DNA of 64,000 nucleotides from Streptomyces sp. F001 (GCF_004187715.1 NZ_QZWF01000001.1:1302001-1366000); one strand, 5' to 3'; counted from the first letter of the stretch, positions 8,849 to 18,058 are shown. The notes: generated by a model not told the origin, from the letters alone. A program made the numbers and translations.

Positions 8849-9714
8849 CGATGCAGCGGGACGTGCACGGCGAGCTGCGCGCCCGGCTGCACGAGGCGGC
8901 CGAGGCGCACGAGCCCGACCGCGCGCGCATCCTGGCCCGGATCGACCGCGGTATGACCGAGGAGGTCCGTGGCGGCAGCGGCCACCGGGCGACCCTCCCG
9001 CCGGCGTTCGGCTGGCTGCGGGTCGCGGGTGCGACGGCCGCGGTCGCGGGTGTGCTCGCGGTAGGCGGGTACGCGGTCGCCTCCGCGGTGAAGGAGGAGG
9101 CTCCCCCGCAGCGGAAGGTCGCCGTGTCGGCGACGCCCACGCCGTCGCCGGAGGCGACGAGCCGGCCGCCCGCGTTCCCGGTGGACCCGGAGCCCAGCAG
9201 CCCGGTGGAGTCCCGGGAGGAGCCCAGCTCGCCCCCGGCGCAGTCGCCGTCCGCCTCGGCGTCCGCACCGGCACAGCTGCCCGCCGACGCCGGCGTCGAG
9301 GACGGTCCGCTGTGGTCGGACGGCTCGGTGGACCCGCACAGCAACGACTTCTGGGCGCAGAGCAACATCACTGTCAAGACCAGCGAGCAACTTACCGAGC
9401 TGACCGTGCAGTTGAGGATCGCGCAGACCGGCGGGGTCTCCTCGACCGGCGCCTGGCGGTCACTGCCGGAGGACGACTTCACGCTGTCGGTCGGCGAGCA
9501 GGACGGCTTCCTGGTGTACACCTGGGTGCTCAGGGAGGGTCGTACGGTCCCGGAGGGCGAGTGGGTGTTCGCCGGGCAGTACGACCACGAGCGCGGCGGC
9601 CGGGACGCCAAGGACGACGGCTACGCGGCGACCGCGCGGGCGGGCACCGAAGAGCTGTCCGTAGCCGGCGACTTCGCCGCCCAGGACGACGACTCGTCCG
9701 AGGGCGACTCGTAA
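8845..9714 (+). CDS. Single-pass membrane protein, putative partner of the sigma factor
   Basis: 289 residues, with its start overlapping the sigma-factor stop (ATGA). Residues 1-60 are cytoplasmic and charged. A single membrane helix follows at about residues 60-80 (LRVAGATAAVAGVLAVGGYAVASAV). A Pro/Ser/Thr-rich linker then leads to an extracellular domain of about 135 residues, starting at DGPLWSDGSVDPHSNDFWAQ. It has the layout of an anti-sigma factor, but no zinc-binding HxxxCxxC motif is visible. I do not recognise the outer domain. The next gene, 86 bases on, is a pectate lyase. Confidence 0.78.
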   Translation: MTMQRDVHGELRARLHEAAEAHEPDRARILARIDRGMTEEVRGGSGHRATLPPAFGWLRVAGATAAVAGVLAVGGYAVASAVKEEAPPQRKVAVSATPTPSPEATSRPPAFPVDPEPSSPVESREEPSSPPAQSPSASASAPAQLPADAGVEDGPLWSDGSVDPHSNDFWAQSNITVKTSEQLTELTVQLRIAQTGGVSSTGAWRSLPEDDFTLSVGEQDGFLVYTWVLREGRTVPEGEWVFAGQYDHERGGRDAKDDGYAATARAGTEELSVAGDFAAQDDDSSEGDS

Positions 9715-9800
9715 AAAACTTCTGGAGACACGGCAACCCGTTCCTCACCGGTGACGACCACAAGGCGCAAGAGTCACCACCCCACTTGAGGAATCGGTAC

Positions 9801-10634
9801 ATGACTGCACCAGCAGAACAGCGCGTGAGGCACCGCCGCCGGGTCACCAGGCGGCGGGCCGTGATCGGCTCCGTGGCCGCGCTCGGCATCACCGGAGCGG
9901 CGTTCGCCACCACGTCGCTGCTGTCCACCGCCGGCGCCGCGTCCAGCTGGCCGACCGCCAAGGGCAACAAGGCGGTGAGCAGCACCATCTCGGTGTCGGG
10001 CACGTACGACGGCGGCTACCAGCGTTTCTACGGCAGCGGCGAACTGGGCGGCAACGGCCAGGAGGAGGGCCAGGACCCGATCTTCCAGCTGAAGGACGGC
10101 GCGGTCCTGAAGAACGTCATCCTGGGCTCCCCCGCCGCCGACGGCATCCACTGCCAGGGCAGCTGCACGCTGCAGAACGTGTGGTGGGAGGACGTCGGCG
10201 AGGACGCCGCCACGTTCAAGGGCAAGTCGGCGTCGTCCGTCTACACCGTGCACGGCGGCGGCGCCAAGAGCGCCAGCGACAAGGTCTTCCAGTTCAACGG
10301 CGCGGGCAAGCTGGTCGTGACGAAGTTCCAGGTGTCGGACTTCGGCAAGCTGGTACGCACTTGCGGCAACTGCTCCACGCAGTACAAGAACCGCTCGATC
10401 ATCATCAACGACGTCGATGTGACGGCGCCGGGCAAGTCGATCGTCGGCATCAACTCCAACTTCGGCGACACGGCCGCCCTGCGCAAGGTGCGCATCCACG
10501 GCGACAGCAGCAAGAAGATGAAGGTGTGCACCCGCTTCCAGGGCAACAACACCGGTGCGGAGCCCAAGGAGCTCGGCAGCGGCCCGGACGGCACGCACTG
10601 CCGCTACACGGCCTCCGACGTCACCTACAAGTGA
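9801..10634 (+). CDS. Secreted pectate lyase, family PL3
   Basis: 277 residues. The N-terminus is a Tat-like or Sec signal (RRRVTRRRAVIGSVAALGITGAA) with cleavage probably after GAASS or nearby. The mature part is a short parallel beta-helix matching family PL3: DGAVLKNVILGSPAADGIHCQG, then WEDVGEDAATFKG, and KYNNC-like cysteines in TCGNCSTQYKNRSI. PL3 enzymes cleave de-esterified polygalacturonate by beta-elimination using calcium. ATG 9801 has GAGGAA just upstream. Two strong hairpins follow the stop. It may respond to the sigma factor upstream; this is inference from position. Confidence 0.9.
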   Translation: MTAPAEQRVRHRRRVTRRRAVIGSVAALGITGAAFATTSLLSTAGAASSWPTAKGNKAVSSTISVSGTYDGGYQRFYGSGELGGNGQEEGQDPIFQLKDGAVLKNVILGSPAADGIHCQGSCTLQNVWWEDVGEDAATFKGKSASSVYTVHGGGAKSASDKVFQFNGAGKLVVTKFQVSDFGKLVRTCGNCSTQYKNRSIIINDVDVTAPGKSIVGINSNFGDTAALRKVRIHGDSSKKMKVCTRFQGNNTGAEPKELGSGPDGTHCRYTASDVTYK

Positions 10635-10647
10635 GTCGCTGAGAGCT

Positions 10648-10711
10648 GCCGGCCCGAGCCCCCCTCGGGCCGGCTGTCGACCGGCCCCCGCCGGTGACGA
10701 CCGGCGGGGGC
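10648..10711. terminator. Double bidirectional terminator
   Basis: Two perfect hairpins in tandem. The first has an 11-bp stem (10648-10658 with 10664-10674). The second has a 12-bp stem (10684-10695 with 10700-10711). They separate the converging PL3 and PL9 genes. Confidence 0.85.
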
Positions 10712-10731
10712 GTTCCCTTGTGTTTCCCCGG

Positions 10732-11886
10732 CTACTTCATCGTCGCGCCGATGCTCGTGGATCCGGTGGTCAGGAAGGTGGTCGACGGCAGCGAGCCGTC
10801 CGCACCGCGGGCGCCGTACGCGGCCTTCGCGTCCGTGGTGGCGAACGCCGGTGTGGCGACACCCGCGTCCCAGTTGTTGGCCGCCGAGACGGTGGCACCG
10901 CCGAGCTTCGCCTTCGCGTCGCCGTTGCCGACGGCGAGGTTGCGTGCGAGACGCGCCTTGCCGGTGGCGAAGTAGAAGCCGTCCTCGGTGTTGGCGTAGG
11001 CGGTGTTGCGGTACAGCACGATGGCGCCGGTGTTGGAGTTCTCGGTGAAGCCGTGCAGGGTGTTGTCCCAGGCGGCGTTGTTCTGCACCTGGTGGGCGAC
11101 CAAGGCTCCGCCGCCGCCCAGCTTGAAGCCGTTGCCGTTGCCCTCGAACGCGGAGTCGGACCAGCGGTTCTTGCCGTTGCCGAACGCCCAGGAGTTCTTG
11201 ATGGTGACCGGTGAGGAGAACTGCCACAGGTCGAGGCCGTCGTCCGAATTGTTGTAGAGGCGGGCGCCGTCGAGGACGTTGCCGGTGCCGGAGCCGAACT
11301 TGACGGCGATGCCGTCGGCGTTCTGGCCGTGTCCGGCGGGGTCGTAGTTGCCGTAACTGTCCAGGTTCTGCACGAGGTTGTTCGCGGTGCCGTCGCCGCG
11401 CAGGGTGAAGCCGGAGTCGCCGTTGTTCGCGGTGACGAGGTTGCGGAAGATGCCGCCGGTGGAGGAGGTGACGACGAAGCCCTGGGCCGGGGAGTTCTGG
11501 AAGGTGAGGTTCTCGACGGTCCAGTAGCTGCCGTAGATCCCGGCGAGCCAGGAGCCGTAGGGCAGCTTGGAGCCGTCGATCTTCACCTTCTCGCTGCCGT
11601 ACGCCTTCAGCGTGATCCGGCTCGAACTTGTCCCGCTGGCCGTGGACCTGAGGCTCGCGGTGGGGGTGTACGTGCCGCCGCGCACCTGGATGGTCGTACC
11701 GGCGACGGCGCTCTTGACGGCCGACTCCAGTTCGGGGGTGGTGGAGACGGTGACCGTCGTCGAGGCGGCCTGGGCACCGCCTTCGGACAGGCCGAGGTAC
11801 ACACCGCCCGCCCCCGCGGCGACGGCCACTGCCGCGGCGATCGAGAGGGTGCGCGTCCTGCGGTGGCGTCCGGTGCTCTGACGCAC
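10732..11886 (-). CDS. Secreted right-handed beta-helix protein, pectate lyase PL9-like
   Basis: 384 residues from GTG 11886, with AAGGAAC just upstream. The N-terminus is a signal (RRTRTLSIAAAVAVAAGAGGVYLGL), ending near AQAA. The mature protein is a beta-helix with many short repeats. NADGIAVKFGSGTGNV followed by NNSDDGLDLW matches the calcium and catalytic region of PL9 polygalacturonate lyases, which act on pectate in exo- or endo-fashion. The upstream gap holds a 19-base palindrome shared with the divergent GH43 gene. PL9 is a likely but not certain family call, since other beta-helix lyases look similar. Confidence 0.85.
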   Translation of the reverse strand: MRQSTGRHRRTRTLSIAAAVAVAAGAGGVYLGLSEGGAQAASTTVTVSTTPELESAVKSAVAGTTIQVRGGTYTPTASLRSTASGTSSSRITLKAYGSEKVKIDGSKLPYGSWLAGIYGSYWTVENLTFQNSPAQGFVVTSSTGGIFRNLVTANNGDSGFTLRGDGTANNLVQNLDSYGNYDPAGHGQNADGIAVKFGSGTGNVLDGARLYNNSDDGLDLWQFSSPVTIKNSWAFGNGKNRWSDSAFEGNGNGFKLGGGGALVAHQVQNNAAWDNTLHGFTENSNTGAIVLYRNTAYANTEDGFYFATGKARLARNLAVGNGDAKAKLGGATVSAANNWDAGVATPAFATTDAKAAYGARGADGSLPSTTFLTTGSTSIGATMK

Positions 11887-11959
11887 TGGGGCGTTCCTTT
11901 CGTTTGCATTTGGCCGCCTCCGGGGCGCTACAGCCGCCCCCTTCGGCGCGGGGATGGGC

Positions 11960-11993
11960 GAAACGGGCCGGAGGGGCCGCCCCGGCCCGTTTC
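11960..11993. other. 12-bp inverted repeat in the PL9 leader
   Basis: GAAACGGGCCGG and CCGGCCCGTTTC surround a 10-base loop, starting 74 bases upstream of the PL9 start. On the minus strand it could form a strong hairpin in the 5' leader, as an attenuator would, or act as a double-stranded site. Confidence 0.5.
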
Positions 11994-12043
11994 TGAGATC
12001 CGGTCGTCGCAGTGGCCGGAAAGGTTGCCGGGCCGCGCGAAAA

Positions 12044-12062
12044 GGACCGAAACTTTCGGTCC
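12044..12062. promoter_or_regulatory. 19-base perfect palindrome, candidate polysaccharide-utilisation operator
   Basis: GGACCGAAA-C-TTTCGGTCC, perfect nine-base arms around one base. The core CGAAACTTTCG matches the GAAA-N-TTTC palindromes described upstream of Streptomyces xylanase and related genes. It lies between the divergent PL9 and GH43 genes, 158 and 102 bases from their starts, and could control both. Confidence 0.65.
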
Positions 12063-12163
12063 CCTCCGGCCCCGGCAGCACCGATTGACGCACCGTCCTC
12101 AGCAGATGACACTCCGAAGGCACGTCACCCAACAAAAATCCCCACACTCACACAGGATGTGCC

Positions 12164-14374
12164 ATGCGCCGCCCCACCGTCCGCACGTTCCTTCCGCTTC
12201 CCTTCCTCGCCCTCCTCTTCACCCTGTTGACCGCCCCGCCGGGCAGCACGCAATCAGGAGCACCACCTGTGAAGGACACCCAGTACTCCGGTTATCTCTT
12301 CGCCTACTTCACCGGCGAGGGCACCGCCGACGGTGAGCAGATCCGCTACGCCCTCAGCCGCGGCAACGACCCGCTGCACTGGCGGGAGCTGAACGCGGGC
12401 AAGCCGGTCCTGACCTCCACCATCGGCGAGAAGGGCCTGCGCGACCCGTTCGTGATCCGCTCCCCCGAGGGCGACAAGTTCTACATGATCGCAACCGACC
12501 TGCGCATGTACCGCAACTCCAGCGGCAGTTGGGACCACGTGCAGCGGCACGGCAGCAAGTCCATCATGGTGTGGGAGTCCACCGACCTGGTGCACTGGAC
12601 CGACCAGCGCCTGGTGAAGGTGTCCCCCGACAACGCGGGCAACACCTGGGCGCCGGAGGCCTACTGGGACGACACGCTCGGCGAGTACGTCGTCTTCTGG
12701 GCGTCGAAGCTGTACGCCGACGACGACCCGGACCACACCGGCTCGACGTACAACAAGATGCTGTACGCGACGACGAAGGACTTCCGCACCTTCAGCAAGC
12801 CGAAGGTCTGGAACGACCCCGGCTACTCGGTGATCGACTCGACGGTGGTCGAACACAAGGGGACGTACTACCGCTACACCAAGGACGAACGGGACCCGAG
12901 CTCGTCCAGCCCCTGCTCGAAGTTCATCACCGCCGAGAAGTCGACGACGCTCACCTCGACGACGTACGACTTCGTCGCCGACTGCATCGGCAACGGCTCG
13001 ATGGACCGCGGTGAGGGGCCGACGGTCTTCAAGTCCAACACCGAGGACAAGTGGTACCTGTTCATCGACGAGTACGGCGGCCGCGGCTACCTCCCCTTCG
13101 AGACGACCGACCTCGACTCGGGGCAGTGGACGCCCTCGCAGAACTACCAACTGCCGGCAAGTCCCCGGCACGGCACGGTGATTCCGGTGACGCAGGCGGA
13201 GTACGACCGGCTGCTGGCGGCGTATCCCGCGAGCCCCGCCTCGGTCGTGGACGCGACGGTGAAGGACCAGAAGGGGTACGGGATCGTCACCGAGAGCGCC
13301 TCGAAGGTCGTGCTCCCGATGCAGCCGGACGCCGACCTCACTCGCCTCGCCCCGAAGCTCTGGGTCGCTGAGGGCGCCACGGTCAGCCCGCGCTCCGGCA
13401 CCCGGCGCGACTTCCGCAAGCCGCAGCCGTACACGGTGACGGCCGCGGACGGAACCGAGCGCACCTGGACGGTCGAGGCCGTGCGGACCCGCAGCCCGAT
13501 CCTGCCCGGTCTGTACGCCGACCCCGACATCCGCTACATGGACGGCCGCTACTGGATCTACCCGACCACGGACGGCTTCCCGGGCTGGAGCGGTACGCAG
13601 TTCAAGGCGTTCTCGTCGAAGGACCTGGTCCACTGGAAGGACCACGGCGTGATCCTGGACCTGGGGCCCGACATCTCCTGGGCGGACAAGAACGCGTGGG
13701 CGCCGGCGATCGCCGAGAAGAACGGCAAGTACTACTTCTACTTCTGCGCCGAGCAGCAGATCGGCGTCGCGGTCGCCGACTCCCCCGCCGGCCCCTTCAA
13801 GGACGCGCTCGGCAAGCCCCTGGTCGCCAAGGGCGGTTCCTGGAGCGGCCAGATGATCGACCCGGCCGTCTTCACGGACGACGACGGGACGTCGTATCTC
13901 TACTGGGGCAACGGCCGCGGATACGTGGTGCCGCTGAACGACGACATGGTGTCGTTCGACCCGGCCGAGGTGAAGGACATCACCCCGGCGAACTTCCGTG
14001 AGGGTGCCTTCGTGGTGAAGCGCCAGGGCACCTACTACTACATGTGGTCCGAGGACGACACCCGCAGCGAGAACTACCACGTCGCCTACGCCACCGGCCC
14101 CACTCCGCTCGGCCCGTGGACCAAACGGGGCACCATCCTCCAGAAGCGCCCCGAGTACGGCATCCTCGGCACCGGCCACCACTCGGTGGTGAACGTCCCC
14201 GGCACCGACGACTGGTACATCGTCTACCACCGCTTCGCCCTCAACGGCCCCGGCAGGCCGGGCGGGGACGGCACCCACCGGGAGACCACCGTCGACCGCC
14301 TTCGGTTCGCGGCCGACGGGACGATCGAGCCGGTGGTGCCGACCCTGGGATCGATCAGGCCCGTTCGGGACTGA
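12164..14374 (+). CDS. Secreted two-domain GH43 glycoside hydrolase
   Basis: 736 residues. A Sec signal occupies about residues 1-28. Residues 40-350 form a GH43-like five-bladed propeller (GLRDPFVIRSPEGDKFYMIAT; DSTVVEHKGTYYRY; GEGPTVFKSN). An Ig-like linker follows (ARTYTVTAADGTERTW-type, about residues 360-445). A second GH43 domain then runs to the end, with LYADPDIRYMDGRYWIYPT (base Asp), MIDPAVFTDDDG (second Asp) and REGAFVVKRQGTYYYMWS (acid Glu). GH43 enzymes remove arabinose, xylose or galactose units. In this locus arabinan or side-chain removal from pectin is likely. The tail overlaps the convergent esterase gene by 20 bases. Confidence 0.88.
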   Translation: MRRPTVRTFLPLPFLALLFTLLTAPPGSTQSGAPPVKDTQYSGYLFAYFTGEGTADGEQIRYALSRGNDPLHWRELNAGKPVLTSTIGEKGLRDPFVIRSPEGDKFYMIATDLRMYRNSSGSWDHVQRHGSKSIMVWESTDLVHWTDQRLVKVSPDNAGNTWAPEAYWDDTLGEYVVFWASKLYADDDPDHTGSTYNKMLYATTKDFRTFSKPKVWNDPGYSVIDSTVVEHKGTYYRYTKDERDPSSSSPCSKFITAEKSTTLTSTTYDFVADCIGNGSMDRGEGPTVFKSNTEDKWYLFIDEYGGRGYLPFETTDLDSGQWTPSQNYQLPASPRHGTVIPVTQAEYDRLLAAYPASPASVVDATVKDQKGYGIVTESASKVVLPMQPDADLTRLAPKLWVAEGATVSPRSGTRRDFRKPQPYTVTAADGTERTWTVEAVRTRSPILPGLYADPDIRYMDGRYWIYPTTDGFPGWSGTQFKAFSSKDLVHWKDHGVILDLGPDISWADKNAWAPAIAEKNGKYYFYFCAEQQIGVAVADSPAGPFKDALGKPLVAKGGSWSGQMIDPAVFTDDDGTSYLYWGNGRGYVVPLNDDMVSFDPAEVKDITPANFREGAFVVKRQGTYYYMWSEDDTRSENYHVAYATGPTPLGPWTKRGTILQKRPEYGILGTGHHSVVNVPGTDDWYIVYHRFALNGPGRPGGDGTHRETTVDRLRFAADGTIEPVVPTLGSIRPVRD

Positions 14375-15482
14375 CCGCCGGACCGGGTTGCTGCTGAGAG
14401 CCTGGTTCCAGGACGGCGTCGAGCCAGCGGAGGACTTCGTCCTGCATACGGTCGACGAAGACGTGACCGAGGTCCGGCCAGGTCCTCAGCAGCAACGCCT
14501 CCTCGGCATGGCAGGAGCGCCAGACGGTCCGCAGCCTGTCGTACGCCACGCGGACGCCGGTGGCGGGAAACAGCGGATCCAGTGCGCCGTTGAAGAAGAG
14601 CATCGGCCTGGGGGCGGCGATGCTCGCCACGTCGGGGATGTCGAGATGCCGGGCGAGCCCGGGGTGGAGCATGTAGTACGCCGACTGCCCGCGCAGCGTG
14701 TTGTTACCGGGCACCATCATCTCCTTCAGGCCGGTCATCCAGCCCACGCAGGCCGCGGCCGCGATGTCGTTCGTGAGCGCGGCGGTCTGCCAGGCCCGGT
14801 AGGCGCCCATGGAGAAGCCGAACGCCGCGACGCGGTGCGGGTCGACGCGGTCCAGGCCGGCCAGGAATCCGGCGGCACGGACGTCCTCGCGGGCCATGAG
14901 CCCGGCGAGGGAGGAGCCGAGGTGGTAGAGGCTGGCGGCCAGCGCCTGCTGCTGGTCGTAGGCGAGGGGACCTCGGTCGCCCCAGCCGAGGGCGTCCACG
15001 GCGAACACGGCATAGCCGCGCCGGGCGAGTTCGTCGCCGATGAACCGCCCGCTGAAGTGCCGGTCGGCCCAGGCCTGCGCGGCGGCCTCCCGGGTGTCGT
15101 CGTACCAGGGCCGGACGAGTTTCTCCTTGCCGATGTCGAACCTGGCGCCGTGGTCGTGCAGAAGCAGCACGGCGGGGAAGGGGCCGGCGCCGTGCGGGGT
15201 GAGCAGGGCGCCGCGGACGCGCTCGTAGCCGGTGAGGGAGAGGGTCACCAGCTCCCTGGTAAAGCCGTCGCCTGGGGAGCGGGGGCCGAATGCGGGGGCG
15301 TACGGGATCGCGTCCTGGCGTCCCACGACGAGCAGTTCCTCGACCTTGGCCCGGGCGGCGCATCGCCACGCCGGGAAGGAGCGGACCGGCGAGCTGCCCC
15401 AAGCGAGCGGGAAGTCCAGCTCCGCCTTCAGGGCGGGGTGGAAGTCCGGCAGCGGCCCGTCGACGGAGTCAGGTGCGCTCAT
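14355..15482 (-). CDS. Alpha/beta-hydrolase esterase (dienelactone hydrolase / acetylesterase-like)
   Basis: 375 residues from ATG 15482. That start lies 14 bases inside the end of the pectinesterase gene, so the two are translationally coupled. The nucleophile motif is GFSMG in RVAAFGFSMGAYRAW, the acid is probably Asp in FFNGALDPLFP, and the histidine is in DLGHVFVDRM. No signal peptide is seen, so it is probably cytoplasmic. The fold is shared with acetylxylan esterases and glucuronoyl-type esterases. Removal of acetyl or methyl groups from imported pectin oligomers would fit. The specificity is inferred. Confidence 0.82.
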   Translation of the reverse strand: MSAPDSVDGPLPDFHPALKAELDFPLAWGSSPVRSFPAWRCAARAKVEELLVVGRQDAIPYAPAFGPRSPGDGFTRELVTLSLTGYERVRGALLTPHGAGPFPAVLLLHDHGARFDIGKEKLVRPWYDDTREAAAQAWADRHFSGRFIGDELARRGYAVFAVDALGWGDRGPLAYDQQQALAASLYHLGSSLAGLMAREDVRAAGFLAGLDRVDPHRVAAFGFSMGAYRAWQTAALTNDIAAAACVGWMTGLKEMMVPGNNTLRGQSAYYMLHPGLARHLDIPDVASIAAPRPMLFFNGALDPLFPATGVRVAYDRLRTVWRSCHAEEALLLRTWPDLGHVFVDRMQDEVLRWLDAVLEPGSQQQPGPAVSPERA

Positions 15483-16629
15483 ACGGCCGCCAGTCACCGA
15501 GATACGCGCGCCGGGTGTGTCCGGCCGCCGTCTCCGGCGTCAGCTGCGGCCGGTTCTCCGGCACCGAGATCACCGCCCCCGGACCCGAGTTGGCGTACTC
15601 CGTGAAACGCATCGACTGCCACGGATAGGTCTCGCGCATGTTCGCGTAGGGCGCGACCGCGTCGATGCCGGTCCCGAGCCAGGTGTCCCGCACGGTGAGC
15701 ATCGGGTGGGCGGTGGTGTCGGAGCTGGGCACCCAGGGGCGGGCCAGCTTGTAGAAGGCGTCCGGGGCCTCGCTGCTGACCCGGCTGCGCGTCACGAGGT
15801 AGCCGCGCGGGTTGGCGCCCGCCGTGGAGGGTGCGAAGACGAAGCCGTACGGGGCGCCGGTCAGGTCGGTGCGGTTCAGCGTGCGGAAGTGGCAGTGCTC
15901 GTACACCGCCGTCGCCCGGCCGAAGACGAAGTCGACATCGCCCTCCACATAGCAGTGGGCGTAGTACTGGCGGGCGAACAGGCCGAGGTCGAACGAGTCG
16001 GCGTACAGGGTGTCCTGGTGACCGAGGAACCGGCAGTGGTGGAAGGCGCAGCGGTCGCCCTGCACCTTGATGGCGACGGCCTGGGTGCCGGAGACACCGG
16101 GGTGGTCGACGCGCAGCCAGTCGTTGGCGAAGGTGATCCAGCGAGCGGTGAAGCCGTCGGTGCGGATCAGGGTGGTGGCCGAGCCGCTGGTGCCGTAGGT
16201 GCCGGAACCGTCGGGCTTCGGGGTGCCGGCCGCGTTGTCGTACACGATCACCACGTCCCGCGGGTTCTCGCTCGCGCCGATCCAGGTCATCTCGGTGGCG
16301 GCCTCGGTGCGCTGCCCGGTGGCCGGGTCGACGACCCCGGCGCTCACCGTCTCACGGTAGACGCCGGGCGCGATGACCAGGGTGAATCCGGCGGTGGTGG
16401 CGGCGTCGACGGCGGCCTGGACGGTGGTGAAGTCGCCGTGCCCGTGCGGATCGACGTAGACCGTCTTCGGCGTCAGCCGCCGGGCCGGTGACCCGTAGCG
16501 GCCGAACGGGCGCCGCTGTTCATGGGCGTGCGCGGACAGCGGCGCCAGGCCGAGGGCGGCGCCGGAACCGGCGCTCGCCATGAGGAATCCCCTTCTGGAC
16601 AAGGGGAGTCGGAGGTGGGACGAGGACAT
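15469..16629 (-). CDS. Secreted pectinesterase, family CE8
   Basis: 386 residues from ATG 16629, with AAGGAG seven bases upstream. The N-terminus is a Tat signal (LSRRGFLMASAGSGAALG). The family motifs are in order: GVYRE, GTQAVAIKVQGDRCAFH, FLGHQDTLYAD (first catalytic Asp), GDVDFVFG (second Asp) and ARPW (catalytic Arg). The enzyme removes methyl esters from homogalacturonan, giving pectate that the neighbouring lyases can cut. It belongs to the long minus-strand pectin operon. Confidence 0.95.
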   Translation of the reverse strand: MSSSHLRLPLSRRGFLMASAGSGAALGLAPLSAHAHEQRRPFGRYGSPARRLTPKTVYVDPHGHGDFTTVQAAVDAATTAGFTLVIAPGVYRETVSAGVVDPATGQRTEAATEMTWIGASENPRDVVIVYDNAAGTPKPDGSGTYGTSGSATTLIRTDGFTARWITFANDWLRVDHPGVSGTQAVAIKVQGDRCAFHHCRFLGHQDTLYADSFDLGLFARQYYAHCYVEGDVDFVFGRATAVYEHCHFRTLNRTDLTGAPYGFVFAPSTAGANPRGYLVTRSRVSSEAPDAFYKLARPWVPSSDTTAHPMLTVRDTWLGTGIDAVAPYANMRETYPWQSMRFTEYANSGPGAVISVPENRPQLTPETAAGHTRRAYLGDWRPYERT

Positions 16630-16723
16630 GCGGGTGCTCCTTCGCGGTGCGGCTCGGTCGGTGGGTGAGCGCCGGGACGGACTGCGATCGGCGCAGCCCG
16701 CCCCGGCCCGTACTGGGCGGACG

Positions 16724-18040
16724 TCAGCGCAGCCGGCCGGCGCCGGCACGGTCGCCGACGATCCTGGGGACCCACCGCACCGGGTCGACCTTGGTGCGCA
16801 AGGTGGGCGTCCAGCCCGCGCCGGACTGGAGGGTCTCGCCCGGGATCTCCGCGTTGTGCACGGCGATGAGGTCGGTCGGCTTCCCGTTGACGTGGTTGCC
16901 GGCGGCGGTGACGGGCGCCTCGTTCCACTTCTTCAGGATCTTCGCCGGACTGACCCCGTCCGGCAGGGTGAACGCGTTGTGCTCGGCGACGAGTCGGGAC
17001 TCCTTGCCGATGCCGAAGCTGTAGGAGTAGCCGGGGCCGGCGACGAAGTGGTTGTTGTACGAGTCGACCTGTCCGAACCGGACGCGCGGCGCGCGCTCGA
17101 TCAGGTTCGCGAACAGGTTGTGGTGGAAGGTGACCTTCAGATGCCCCCGGTCGCCGACGGCGGTCGACTCGCTGTCGCTGTTGCCGATCAGGATCGTCTT
17201 GTCGTGGTCGGCGAAGACGTTCCACGAGGCGGTGACGTAGTCGGCGCCCCGGACGATGTCCAGCTCGCCGTCGTGCTGCTGGTACAGCATGCCGAAGTAG
17301 GTCGGCGCGGCGCTGTCGGGGTGGTCGCCGTCCGTGAAGGTGTTGTGGTCCAGCCAGACGTGCGTGGAACCGTAGACGACCGCGCTGTCGTACTCGGAGT
17401 TCCAGTTCCCGGTCGATCCGTCCGTGGGGTCCCACTGCGGGAAGCAGTCGACGGGGCTCTCGATGGTGAGGTTGCGGACGATGACGTTGTCGACGCCCTT
17501 GATCTGGAGGCTGGCGCCCTTGAAGCCGGCGTTGTGCCCGATGCCGATGATGGTGGTGTTGGCGGGGACGAAGGCCTTGACGGCCGCGTCCTGCCGGGCC
17601 GCAGAGGCGCGGCGCAGCCCCTCGGGACTGTCGGCGGGCTCGGCACTCAGGTCGGTGTCCAGCCCCCACTTCTCCGGCGCGTACTTCTCCAGATAGGCGT
17701 CGAAGTCGTACCCGGGCGCGGCGAGGGCGTCGCACCCCTCGGCGACCGCGTCGATGGTGCCCTTCACCTTGATGATCTTCGGCGCGTCACCGCCGTCGGC
17801 GAGCGCCCGCCTGAACTCGGCCCAGCTGGTGACGGTGTACACATGCTCGGCGTCGGCGGCGGCACCTCCCGTGGTGCCGGTGCCGTACGCACCCCAGCCG
17901 TCGTTGGCGCCGAGCACCTGACGGGCGGTGTCCCGGTGCCCGTCCGCCCCGGCGGAGGCGGTCCCCGCGACGGACAGCACCAGGGCGGTGCAGCCCACGA
18001 GCGAGGTAATGACAAGTCCATGACATCCATATCTGCGCAT
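16724..18040 (-). CDS. Secreted pectate lyase, family PL1
   Basis: 438 residues from ATG 18040, with GAGGAG upstream. A Sec signal covers about residues 1-30 (VITSLVGCTALVLSVAGTASA). The PL1 beta-helix shows NVIVRNLTIESPVD, the calcium-binding DGELDIVRGADYVTASWNVF, and the catalytic arginine block ERAPRVRFGQVDSYNNHF. The insert after VKGTIDAVAEGCDALAAPGYDFDAYL is typical of the larger actinobacterial PL1 enzymes. It cleaves polygalacturonate by beta-elimination. It is separated by 94 bases from the downstream pectinesterase gene. Confidence 0.93.
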   Translation of the reverse strand: MRRYGCHGLVITSLVGCTALVLSVAGTASAGADGHRDTARQVLGANDGWGAYGTGTTGGAAADAEHVYTVTSWAEFRRALADGGDAPKIIKVKGTIDAVAEGCDALAAPGYDFDAYLEKYAPEKWGLDTDLSAEPADSPEGLRRASAARQDAAVKAFVPANTTIIGIGHNAGFKGASLQIKGVDNVIVRNLTIESPVDCFPQWDPTDGSTGNWNSEYDSAVVYGSTHVWLDHNTFTDGDHPDSAAPTYFGMLYQQHDGELDIVRGADYVTASWNVFADHDKTILIGNSDSESTAVGDRGHLKVTFHHNLFANLIERAPRVRFGQVDSYNNHFVAGPGYSYSFGIGKESRLVAEHNAFTLPDGVSPAKILKKWNEAPVTAAGNHVNGKPTDLIAVHNAEIPGETLQSGAGWTPTLRTKVDPVRWVPRIVGDRAGAGRLR

Positions 18041-18058
18041 GGTGCGGCTCTCCTCGCG

